This document shows positions 39,029-48,330 of a stretch of 64,000 bases of DNA, piece after piece. The notes beneath the pieces were generated by a model. The model had not been told where the DNA came from. It ran no database searches and was given only the letters and a program-made list of their open reading frames with translations. Where the stretch lies: the NCBI GenBank assembly GCA_012656075.1, contig JAAKBF010000107.1:186001-250000 (forward strand), given 5' to 3'. Origin of the DNA: Phytophthora hibernalis (lineage: Eukaryota; Oomycota; Peronosporomycetes; Peronosporales; Peronosporaceae). Position numbers and translations under genes: made by a program. Positions within the stretch are counted from its first letter, which is position 1, and each line of letters begins with the position of its first letter.

Positions 39029-40234
39029 ATGCCAAGGCCCCCACACCCAGCCGCTGCACGAGCACGCTTGCTCGACTCGTACCGCAGTGGCGGCGATTGG
39101 ATGCTCGTGGCTGCCCACAATGGGATCCCCTACGTCGGCGCGCCGAATTGTTGAGTCTGTGCGAGTGGAGTTGCGTCCTCGCGGAGGATCGCGGCGTTCC
39201 TGCGTCAAATGTACCCCAGAAATTGAGGCTACTCTCGAGGAGTACCTCAACGATAACTGCACGTACACCCTTGCCGCAATGAAGGACATGGTTCGCTACG
39301 ACTTCGGCGTGGATTTGAGCACGACGACTATCAGCAACAAGCTCATAGGCATGCTGTACACAACCAAACAGGTATGTTATCCTCTCAATATTGTTAGATA
39401 TGCTAAACTAACTACGAGTGTATTTATTCCAATGATGTAGGTCCTCGTAGAGCCAATGACCTGCAATAATGAGGCTAACAAAGCAAAGCGCATGACTTTT
39501 GCTAAAAGAGCTGCGGAAGTACATGCACGAGGGAATTTCATCGTGTACTACGATGAAACGAACTTTAACGTGTACTGTAAGCGCAGTCAAGGACGTGCTA
39601 AACAGGGAGAGCGTGCGACGGTCGTGTTGCCCCGCTCAAGGGTGCAAATCTGCAGGTGCAGTGCGCTGTTTCGACTGAGGTCGGTCTGGTGCACTATCGC
39701 TTGGAGCGAGGAAGCATCCGAATGGATGTCAACGCAGATTTCGTCGACGAAATTTACGAGAAGGTCAAGTCCCTGCCCACCTTCCACGAGCACTTTCAGG
39801 GCAAAATGGTGGTTGTCGTGCTCGACAATGCCCCCGCTCATAGCCAAACGGAAGAGCGTGTCATCGAGCACGACGACCTGGTTCTCCTACGTTTAGCACC
39901 ATACTCCCCAATGTGCAATCCAATTGAAGGTAAGACACAACCTTTGCTATTGTTGTACACACGTAAATGACTAACAAGCTGCCGATCTGATGCTACAGGT
40001 TGTTTTAGCGTTATCAAGGCGAAGATCAAGGGTGATCTCGCCTTGTCTCGCGAAGAGCTGGTTGCTGTTCGTCCTCGTGGGACTATCGCGGCAGCTCAAA
40101 TGGCGATTTTGGAGCGTGCGGCGAAGCGATGCATCAGCTGCATGGATTTACGGCTTGTGAACAAGATGGCGCTGCACTGTCAACACGCGGTTGCAGCTGC
40201 TGAGCGCAAGGAAGACATGCAGTACGGCACCTAA
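39029..40234 (+). CDS. Tc1/mariner (IS630-type) transposase, two introns, two apparent indels
   Basis: Exons 39029-39371, 39441-39929 and 39999-40234 flank two introns of 69 bases each (GTATGT...GATGTAG and GTAAGA...CTACAG). The N-terminus has a helix-turn-helix (ARARLLDSYRSGGDWMLVAA) and a second HTH region (TPEIEATLEEYLNDN...STTTISNKL). Catalytic residues are visible: Asp in VYYDETNFN, Asp in VVVLDNAPAH, and Glu in PYSPMCNPIEG, 33 residues later. The second intron begins one base after that Glu codon. Two apparent indels interrupt the frame: at ~39142, where GGCGCGCCG seems to lack two bases, and at ~39634, where GCCCCGC lacks one C. About 354 residues if corrected. Confidence 0.85.
39372..39440 (+). 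other. Transposase intron 1
   Basis: 69 bases, GTATGTTATC...ATGATGTAG. It is AT-rich against its surroundings, with stops in frame. Splicing joins TTKQ to VLVEPMTCNN. Confidence 0.8.
39930..39998 (+). other. Transposase intron 2
   Basis: 69 bases, GTAAGACACA...GATGCTACAG, with a CTAAC-like branch site (ACTAACA at 39970). Splicing joins NPIEG to CFSVIKAKIKG. Confidence 0.82.
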
Positions 40235-40367
40235 TTTGTGCCTTCGCGAAGAGCCATTTTGCTGCCACTTTGCATTTCGCTAGTAACATGAATTTTGCTA
40301 ATCAAAAATTCTGTTTTTAAATTTTCAAAATAACCACATTGCACCATCTTGGTCGGGCAAAGGTGTA

Positions 40368-41520
40368 GATAGCGAATCCAATGGCAGTCTTCCGCTCTCG
40401 TTCAACAGCAAATGCGGCGTCGCAATACACGGTCACGCCATCGTACCCAGCTATGTTTCCGTCAAACTCCAAACCAAAGTCACGGGTTCCGTTCAGATTG
40501 CGGAAGACACGCTCCACGCCAATCTTCACAGCTGCGGTGGGATTCTCAGTCTCCTGCGCCAACAGCCGTACTTCAGTCGAGATGTCGGGTCTTGTTAGCA
40601 CCGAGAGATACAGCAGAGCACCAAGAGCAGGTCGCGGCTTGAATGAACACAGTTCTTGATCTTGGAACATTTGGTTACGGTAGTGCTCCTCCATTGGTGT
40701 TGAGGCAGCACGAGTCTTGTTCATGCCGAATCTCTCGAGGATAGTGGTTGTGTACTTATGCTGACTAATGCGAGCCTTGTCACCGCCCGCAGACCACTGG
40801 AGCTCCAAGCCAAGAAAGTAGTTAACGTCTTCGAAGTGATTCACGTCATAGGCGTTTTCAACGGCTGTCTTGAATGCCATCAAACCGGCATCGCTGGTGC
40901 TGAACACGAGCATATCATCGACGTAGATCAGGACAATTGTCAAAGAATCGCCGGCGCGCTTCACAAACAAACAGGTATCAGCCTTGCCTTGCGTAAATCC
41001 ATAGCTGAGTAAAAATGCGCATAGATTCTTGTACCAGGCCCTTGACGTTTGTTTGAGTCCATACAGGACACGAAGTAGACGCCACACGTAGCCATCGCTG
41101 TTCTCGTATCCCTCCACCGGTTCCAGGTAAATTTCTTCTTTCAGCGACGAGTTGAGAAAGGCAGTTTTGATATCAAGCTGGAGGCGCTTCATACGCCGAG
41201 TCACTACAATTGACAGCACTAGTCGCACAATGCTGTGACGAACTACTGGACTGAATGTCTCCGTGTAGTCGTCTCCAAATCGCTGGCTGAAGTCTTTTGC
41301 CACAATTCGAGCCTTGTACTTGTTCAAGCTCCCATCTGCGTTGGTCTTCTTTTTGTAGACCCACTTAGACTTGATTTCCTGTCGCCCTTCTGGTAATGGC
41401 ACTTCGACAAAGGTACCGTTGCGGATTTAGCTCTGGATTTCGTCCTCCATTGCCTGCTCCCAGTGGTGCCGATCATCACTGCGGCGCACTTCGAACGCAT
41501 TGATCGGGTTAACGGCGAGG
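40368..41520 (-). pseudogene. Copia reverse transcriptase and start of RNase H
   Basis: The RT domain runs from KSKWVYKKKTNADGSLNKYKAR through FSPVVRHSIVRLVLSI, LQLDIKTAFLNSSLKEEIYL, LYGLKQTSRAWY and the active-site YVDDMLVFS to TRPDISTEVRLLAQE. RNase H starts with VYCDAAFAVERE. An in-frame stop (TAA) lies near 41430, between EIQS and IRNGTFVEVPLPEG. The rest is open for 361 codons to the Tc1 insertion. Confidence 0.88.
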
Positions 41521-43285
41521 GCCTACTCGCCGACGGCACTTGGTGTCATAATCCCGTAGATGTACCCGTCTCTGACGTTGTTGCCATCAAATCGCGCTCG
41601 CTCCTCGACCATATTACACACTTCTTCCATTGAGAGGTGTGCTTCGTCGAAGTCAAGACGACGTTGGCTAGGCCTGGGGATCCTGCTGGATCTCCGTGAA
41701 GGTTGTGTAGCTTTCTCTTGGCGCGGATCTCCTCGAGGCCGTTCTTGTGATCGTGCAGCCCCCACTGGTTCCGACATTTTTGGTTGCTGAGCCAGTGTCT
41801 CGGACTCTGCAGGCGGCATTTCGGCGTCCTCCTTTTCTTCTTCGACGGAGTCGAGGCGTAATTGGCGCACCGTCCGATCAACCAAATCAAGCTGCGGACT
41901 GCCGAGTTGCGCGTCGATAGTCACTTCTTCTCCGTCATTAGCCAGTAGGAACTGGTCCTCGTAGAATACAACAGTACGTGTGGTGATGGTTTCGCCAAGG
42001 CCATAATTTGGGACGTGGACGAGATAGGCGCGTATCCGACGAAAATACCGTTTCTCGTCTTCGCGTCCAGCTTCTTGCGATGCTCCTTAGGCACTAGTGC
42101 CTGGACCTTGCTCCCAAACACACGGATATTGCTGATGTCCGGTGACTTACCCAGTAACGCCTCCATCGGCGTCTTACCATCCAAAACTTTGCTTGGACAG
42201 CGATTCCGAACGTAAGCTGCACACACTACTGCATCCGCCCAATACGATAGTGGTAAATTCGCTCCTAGCATCATGGAGCGCCCCATTTCCACAATGACGC
42301 GGTTCCCGCGCTCGACCTTGCCGTTTTGCTGCGGAGTGTATGGTGTCGAGAATTCCTGTATAATCTCGTGCTGCTCGCAATACGAAGCAAACTTTCCGCC
42401 CATATATTCTGCGACGTTGTCGGACTTGATGAACGCAACGCGGTAACTTGGTGCGAACGCCTTGAGCTTCGTAATACAGTCTTTAACTGCATCAAGCTGC
42501 GCACAAGAACTCTTCTCTCGCAGTGGATACACCAACTCAAGGTGGAACGCTTCTGCCACGATGTTGGCCATCCATATGTACCCTTCGCGTGACGTCACTT
42601 GCATGGGACCAACATAGTCGATAGCCAGCAAAATTTGGTTCTTCTTAAGCTGGCGTCTTTTCCTTCGCAGCAAATGGTTTCTGCGTCAACTTTCCGCTCA
42701 TGCAAGTCGGGCAAGACTGGTTCATGGCTCCCTGCCATGGCAGCTGCAACTCCGCAAGCAGCTGATGCACACTCTGGTTGTTGAGATGACCTAGTCGCCT
42801 GTGCCACGTTTCGACATGGGGGACTTCACTTGCCATCATCGCTGCGTCCATGATGACCTCACTGACCGCATCCACCACGTACATGGGTGTGTTTCTCCGC
42901 GATGCATCCAACGTCGTCCCGTCCGGTGCGCGGATCTCACATGACACGTCCTTGAACATGACCTTCATGCCGTGACGTGACGCAGCGGCGATCGATACCA
43001 GGTTTCGGGCCAGGCTTTTACGTACAGAACATCTTGAAGGACGCATACTTCTTGACCATATCAGGCGAGCGGAGCCGAGCCAAGTGCCGTGGCGACCAAG
43101 TTGTCTCCTGACGCAACCGTAAGCACTCGAGGCTCCTCCAGCTCTCTCACGTCGACCAAGTTGTCGAGGTGACCAGTCATGTGGCTTGTGGCGCCACTAT
43201 CCACAATCCACTCCCTCGGCAGCATCTTCCACAGTGAACGCCATGCTCGCTGCCTCCGACCTCGATGTGACCGGCACGCGCTCAT
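41521..43285 (-). pseudogene. Copia protease, integrase and linker
   Basis: In translation order there are five parts. The aspartic protease motif is WIVDSGATSHMTG. The GAG-pre-integrase zinc motif is WHRRLGHLNNQSVHQLL...CPTCMSGK. The integrase core is AIDYVGPMQVTSREG, IKSDNVAEYMGG and TPQQNGKVERGNR with its DDE residues in place. The segment after it reads GKTPMEALLGKSPDISNIRVFG. Last is a Ser/Arg/Glu-rich linker towards RT. Frame changes occur near 43200, 43055, 42660 and 41925. Confidence 0.87.
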
Positions 43286-44096
43286 GCGGGCAGTCGCGAG
43301 CGAAGTGTCCCATCCCTTGACAGTTGTAGCACTTCACCTTACTCATATCGCGCTTTTTCTTCGACTTTGAGCCGTTTCGCTGCCCAGCCTTCTGCTTGGC
43401 AGTAAATGCAGCGGCCGTTTTACCGTTGCTCTTCGGCGCGTGGCGACCCTTTTGTTGCTCTCGGCGAATTGCCTCAGCCTGGCACCGCTGAATCAGCAGC
43501 TCGAAAGTCGCGCACGACTCGAGCACCCCAACAAAGCCATTCCACGCCGGGCCTAGACTTTGCATAAAGTTTTGGCGCTTCTCGTCGTTAGCGACAGCCA
43601 CGTGCTGCTCCTGCAGCTCGTCGAGCACGCGCCTCGTGTTCTTGATGTGGTCTACCATCGATTCTTCACCATCCAGATAGAGCGCCATGTACTCGCGCTT
43701 GAACGCACCCACACTGGCGCTACACTTGACATTGTGTGTCATGCGCAGGTGTCGCAGCATCGTCAGTGGATGGTCGAGCAGGTAGACTTCGGCGGCCAAT
43801 TTATCATTCAGGGCAGATAGGATGATGGATGAGGCCATCTTCTGCTTCATCCATCGATCATGGATCGGCCTCATGGTTAGCGTCCCCGACGCTGGTGACG
43901 TTCCAGATGCTGCCGCCGCGGCAGCTTCCCTCTCGACCGTTAGCTCAACATCAGTTGGCGCGGGTTCTTGGACGGAGTCCCACAGCCCCTTGATCCCTAG
44001 TACCAGCTTCACCTGGGCACCCCATGCTGGGAACCCAGTTCCACTGAACTGCTTCAGCTTAGTAGTGAACGTCGCAGGAGTAGCCGTAGACATCAT
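43197..44096 (-). CDS. Copia Gag
   Basis: A 299-residue protein starting MMSTATPATFTTKLKQFSG, with the Copia Gag pattern (FPAWGAQVKLVLGIKGLW, the UBN2-like helical region with LRHLRMTHN and MVDHIKNTRRVLDELQ, FMQSLGPAWNGF) and a CCHC zinc knuckle CYNCQGMGHFARDC. The stop arises right before the protease motif and may come from an indel. The ATG is only four bases inside the 5' LTR boundary. Confidence 0.9.
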   Translation of the reverse strand: MMSTATPATFTTKLKQFSGTGFPAWGAQVKLVLGIKGLWDSVQEPAPTDVELTVEREAAAAAASGTSPASGTLTMRPIHDRWMKQKMASSIILSALNDKLAAEVYLLDHPLTMLRHLRMTHNVKCSASVGAFKREYMALYLDGEESMVDHIKNTRRVLDELQEQHVAVANDEKRQNFMQSLGPAWNGFVGVLESCATFELLIQRCQAEAIRREQQKGRHAPKSNGKTAAAFTAKQKAGQRNGSKSKKKRDMSKVKCYNCQGMGHFARDCPHERVPVTSRSEAASMAFTVEDAAEGVDCG

Positions 44097-44100
44097 AACC

Positions 44101-44501
44101 TGTTAGAAGGCTTGGAGTCGTGTTGCAGAGGATTGTAGACGTAGACGCGGAAGCGAAGCTTGGTGGCGAGTGAAGTGAAGTGATTGAGCACTAGAAGGAA
44201 GAGATTGGAAAGTGATTGAAAGTGAGAGGTGAGGAAAATAAAACACACTGACTACTGCTGCTTCTCCTATGCTGCTGCTGTCCTACATGCACACCACGGC
44301 GCCCTTGTGCGCGCCCTTGGCTCCTCACCATCCTGCTCAATGATGGCTCGATGTACAGATGGCGCGATGCCTGACTTCAACTTGCAACGCCGCGCCCTGG
44401 CACCCCGATGACTGACCCTGATTCGTACCACCACGATGCTTGACAACATTCTTTGCCTTAGTCGCCGTACCGATTACCAGGTTCGTCGCCAACATTTAAC
44501 A
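44101..44501 (-). repeat. Copia 5' LTR (401 bases)
   Basis: The full-length LTR, with the 85-base stretch missing in the other. No standard initiator-Met primer-binding site (TGGTATCAGAGC) follows it; the adjoining minus-strand sequence is GGTTATGATG, already part of the gag start. Confidence 0.92.
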
Positions 44502-44625
44502 AATGCTAAGGTGGTGGCCAATAGTACCAAGTCCGTCGACTCGAGCGAGACCAAACAATCAAGATAGAGTAGTTAGACTATTCAACGCGTCTATCGCGGT
44601 TCAATCCATTCTCAGCATTGCTTGA
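44502..44625. repeat. Displaced 3' part of zinc-finger E-prime
   Basis: It begins with the second AATGC and encodes the native C-terminal tail (KVVANSTKSVDSSETK) and stop near 44568. It continues to match the 3' flank of gene E as far as CAGCATTGCTTGA. Confidence 0.88.
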
Positions 44626-44631
44626 ACACTG

Positions 44632-45160
44632 TAAAGTTCACTCCAAAGCTGAAGATTCAGGAGCGTAAACGAGGAGATTGCTTGCTGTATCCCCGTCTCT
44701 GTAACTTCAACTTTGAACGACTTGCAATGGCAAATGCTGGCCATTGCTTCTAAAGCGCGTGTGCTGCACCGCGGACTGCCTGCATTGTACAGGAAAGCCC
44801 TCTAGATGATGTACATGTAACGTTAGTTTGAGTTACACATCCAATTTGTAGCAGTTTACCATTGCTCGACTATTTGCTGGAAGATTGCGCCGAAAACTTC
44901 GCTTCCGCGATCTTAATCTTCAGCCTCGACTAGAAACGCACCAATACAGCTGAGCAATCAACGCGAGTCGGTTGGAGTTCAGCACATGTATGGCTCCTTG
45001 GCGTGTGCCTGCGTGTTTCTCGCTTCAGGATCGACTTGTTGCTGGTCACAGCAATGACGCGGTTTTATTAACGCACCGCCAAACTAACGGCCGAAACGAG
45101 TTCTCGCAAAGACAAGCTCGGTCCTCGTGTCCGCGAATGCTCGATTACTAAAAGCTCAAT
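44632..45160 (+). repeat. Gene-less copy of the zinc-finger A upstream repeat
   Basis: Direct-orientation homologue of 11575-12150. After it, up to the PPR gene stop at 45383, nothing coding is seen, so it looks like the upstream region of a zinc-finger gene that was lost or never copied. Confidence 0.75.
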
Positions 45161-45382
45161 TTTGGGCTCGACGAGGTGTTAGAGATTGATAGAGACTCTG
45201 CGGCAGTCGGCCTGCCGGTGGGTGTTTGTTGATGAAGAGACTTAAAAGCAGTGGGCAACTTCCCAATGACAATACGAGTTGCTTTGACTGAACCAAAAGG
45301 CATAGCTGCAAAAAGGTTTGTCATATTCGGTCTGAATTGCTGCGCCTGCGCAAAATACGCCCAGCGTATGTCTTAGCTGAAG

Positions 45383-46862
45383 CTAGTTCAACTTGCGGTC
45401 CGAGTAGAACTGGATGATGTCGGTATAGCCATCCGGGCCATTTCCCATGCGCTGGACGCTCGACTCCAGGAATTGCAGAGCCTCTTCAGCAGTTCCACGG
45501 CGAATGAGAGCCAATGAAACAGCCTGGTAAACGCTCTTATCCCAGGTAGTGTTCTTCGCCTTCATCTCTTCAGCAAGCACCAATACCGCGTCGAATTGAT
45601 CCGTCTCCAGAAGCGCCGTGATAGCGCCGCCGTAAGCAAAGCCGTTGGCTTTTTCCTTGCGTTCGTAGAAGATCTCGAGTGCGCGAAGCAGGCGCTTTAC
45701 TTGGCGCCTTTGCGTGCCCCATGATGACAGCGCCTAGATGCCAGCCATTCAGCTCTGAACGAAGGTTTTCCGACATGATTTCATAAACGTCCACGACTTT
45801 GGACCAGCGCTCCTTGTTGCCATAGGCTGAGATAGCCCCGTTGAAAGCGTTCAATGTGGCCACCACCCCCTCATTACCGGTAGTGTCAATGTTCGACGTC
45901 GCCGGAGACAGCAGACCCTGCACAAGTTCCCAGTCATCAGCTTCGCTCGCACAATACACAATCCAGTGCATCCCGTCGTCGGTCAGATCGACCCCTGCTG
46001 CTGCAACGTGTCTCGGATGCCAAGTGCAGCTTTCAAATCCCCCACCGCAGTGTAGCTCCTCAGCACTAAATGGTAGTGTTCACTGGTCATCTTGACGTCT
46101 AGAGATTCCGAGCACTCTACCAGCTGCAGCACCAGCTCGTGCTGTCTTGACTTGACCGCTGCAGTGAGTGCGAGCTGGAGCCCACGAGACGCATCGGGCT
46201 TGGCATCATGCAGCATCTGCTCCAAGATCTTGGGCACAAGGTCGTGCTGCCGCGACTGGTGTGCGGACAGCAACGCCGTCGTGTACGCATAGTTGCTAGG
46301 GACCAATTTCACCCGCGAAGCAGCTCATAGCCCTTTAACGCACCGTAAAGTCCTCGGCCTTGTAGCAACCGGTGATGAAGTTGGCGTACGGTGGCACCCG
46401 CAGATAAATTTTCTGCTCTCCACAGAGCTCCAGGACTTGCACCGCCTTGTGCAGCTTTTTCTCGTTCACGAACGTCGTCAGGAGTATGGAGGCCACGTCC
46501 AAGGACAACCCCGAACCGTTTAGGTTTTGGATGACTGCGAAGACCTCCAGAGCCACGTCGACATCACCCGGTAACGCCCTCAGACGTGACAGATTATCGT
46601 TCTGTCGCTCCGCTTCATTGATTAAAGATATAGGCTTCTTAGGGCGGTAGAATTTCTTCTTTGTAGGCGTCTTGGACGGTTCTGGCTCTGGAATCTGCGA
46701 GAACGCGCGAGTGTACAGCGACGTTGAGGATGGTAGGCCGTTCCGTGTTATTCCAGAGGAAGGAGATACGTTCGATGCGCGTGGTAGTGTCCTCGCGGCG
46801 CTGTGGGGTAGCGAAACATGGCGCCCAGAAGCGACCGCGCAGCGAATACTTTGACACAGCAT
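45383..46862 (-). CDS. Mitochondrial PPR-like repeat protein, several apparent frameshifts
   Basis: The first ATG (46862) opens an Arg/Ser-rich mitochondrial presequence (MLCQSIRCAVASGRHVSL...TRAFSQ). The rest consists of helical hairpins of about 35 residues typical of pentatricopeptide repeats, for example SNYAYTTALLSAHQSRQHDL, LNAFNGAISAYGNKERWSKV and NGFAYGGAITALLETDQFDA, ending with DIIQFYSDRKLN. Such proteins bind organellar RNA. The frame changes near 46337 and 46318 (GGGTGA for GGGGTGA), near 45975 and twice around 45710; all fit one-base contractions. About 495 residues if corrected. The density of breaks, about one per 300 bases, is the highest in the window, so real decay is possible. 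Confidence 0.75.
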
Positions 46863-46869
46863 TGAACGG

Positions 46870-47165
46870 TTGAAAATGAACCAATTTGGAATTTGAGATT
46901 TATGTTGGTCTGGAATTTGGGATTTGTAAATTGATCTGTGATATGTGTTGATCTGGAATTTGGATCTGTGTATTTGTGAGGGACCTAATTTGATCTGTGA
47001 TTTGTGTTGGCCAGACATTTGGTCCATGTACATTTTCTGATCATCTGGGATTTGGTGTGTACATGTATATTTCTGAATTTGGTCTGTGTTTTGCGAATGA
47101 GTCATACTAGAATTTGGATCTTTTTATCTGTGATCTGGTATTTGGTCAGGACTAGAATATGGGTA
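46870..47165. repeat. Degenerate GATCTGTGATTTGG-type simple repeat
   Basis: Repeated words such as CTGGAATTTGG, GATCTGTG, GGGATTTG and TTGGTCTGTG recur irregularly over about 300 bases upstream of the PPR gene. No strict period is seen. Confidence 0.6.
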
Positions 47166-47426
47166 GGCTATCCTGTAGCTACAGCTTTCGAGACTATCTA
47201 TCAAAGCTGCTGAGCATTTTACAATCTTATCAACGTGTTTTCGATACGGTTATGGCTACTTCCTACTAGCTTGTTGTCCTCGCCGTCACCCTACTTCATA
47301 TTCGGCGATGTACTTTTGGTCGACAGCGTGATCCTTCCAGTCCACCCGCAGCCGAGAAAAATGTAGAGTGAACTAGTTCCACTGCTATATACCGGTACAT
47401 GCTGTACCTCCTCGTCCTTGGTCTCT

Positions 47427-48092
47427 TCATGTGATGTTGACGACGATGGCCGCAGCCAACGCCAGTCCCGCACTTGCAGTCGCCGCTTGACTGATCTGTT
47501 GCTGTTTGCGTCGCTGCTCTTCCTGCTGCTGCAGCTGTCCGAAGAACTGCTTCTCCTTGCTCTGCACGAAGGCCATGGTGCACGGCTTGGGCGAGTTGCG
47601 GATGAGCACCTGCAGCTCCTTCATCTCGAGGTACCGCACGGCGCGGCCGTCCACGTACCGTAGCTCGAAACTGGCGTCCACGCCGGCCTCTTGAGTGCGC
47701 CCTCGCACTTTTAACGCGTACGGGCGGTGGTGGTGGTGCGAACACGAACGGGATGCCCGGACTCAGTTCACGCTCCTGCTTAAGTGCGGCCATGCGCGGG
47801 CCGAAGTTCTGCTCCGTGATGGGTTCACCCCTTGCATGGAGCAGCACGTCACCCTCACGGACGTCGGCGCGAATGGAACGCGTCACAATCACGCGACGGG
47901 ACGTCTCCTCCACGCCCAACGTGACGCCCAGGGGTCTGCACCCCAATAGACCGTGTGGATGGCATGGGAGGGTGACGCGCGCATGAGGTCCAACCCGATG
48001 GCCTCTCCACCCCATTGGAAACGCACCACCAGGTCGTCACTGCCGTCGTTGGACAGGAAACTCTCGCACGTAGCAGACACCGTTCGTGGCAT
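47427..48092 (-). CDS. Small PDZ-like protein with hydrophobic C-terminus, two apparent frameshifts
   Basis: It starts MPRTVSATCESFLSNDGSDD. After a one-base contraction at ~47938 (ACCCCTG for ACCCCCTG) it reads GADPLGVTLGVEETSRRVIV, TRSIRADVREGDVLLHARGE and PITEQNF, a pattern like a PDZ domain (ligand loop, RVIV strand, EGDVLL). After a second shift (net -2 or +1) near 47705 come FELRYVDGRAVRYLEMKELQ, a Gln-rich coiled segment (QLQQQEEQRRKQQQ) and a C-terminal hydrophobic stretch ASAGLALAAAIVVNIT, possibly a tail anchor. About 222 residues. I cannot name it. It is divergent from the dynein gene, 238 bases apart. Confidence 0.6.
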
Positions 48093-48330
48093 TTTGGCAG
48101 ACGGAGCCGATCGATTGTCCTTTTAGCTCAATGGCAGGTTTTAGCTGTTCGCAAAAGCGTCGCATACTGAGCCGCTGACTCGATTATGTGTTGGCCGAAT
48201 GTAGCCATGTACCAATCAATCGCAGACTTGAAGTGATGGTTAGAATGTCGCCGTTATTGGAGACCGTAGGGGCGCCATCGGCGACGCTTGACGCGCGCCC
48301 ACAGCGTTCTACCTCACAACCTCCTATAGC

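Larger units (their letters stand above)
38726..40365 (+). mobile_element. Tc1/mariner element nested in Copia pol
   Basis: A 1,640-base element with perfect 25-base terminal inverted repeats (38726-38750, starting CACCTTTGCCCGACC, and 40341-40365), flanked by TA on both sides (38724-38725 and 40366-40367). Removing the element and one TA rejoins Copia pol in frame. The left repeat is followed by an 11-base insertion, and then similarity (AATGTGGT) continues. It carries one transposase gene on the + strand. Confidence 0.93.
38020..44501 (-). mobile_element. Ty1/Copia LTR retrotransposon inserted in zinc-finger E-prime
   Basis: LTRs at 38020-38333 and 44101-44501 start TGTTA and end AACA. The element is flanked by the 5-base target duplication AATGC (38015-38019 and 44502-44506). 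Coding runs on the minus strand, so 44501-44101 is the 5' LTR. The LTRs differ by only about three substitutions, a GA dinucleotide and an 85-base stretch missing from the 3' LTR, which points to a young insertion. Order gag, protease, integrase, RT, RNase H is that of Copia. Paralogue E (18583-18600) shows the unoccupied site with a single AATGC. A Tc1/mariner element is nested at 38726-40365. Without it the element is about 4.84 kb. Confidence 0.95.

Noticed and set aside
46335..47105. Start of the PPR protein extended to 47105
   Set aside because: The extra segment is encoded by the degenerate GATCTGTG repeat; the first real ATG at 46862 begins a good presequence.
46870..47165. CRISPR-like or strict tandem array
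   Set aside because: Words recur irregularly without constant spacing, and CRISPR is not expected in a eukaryote.
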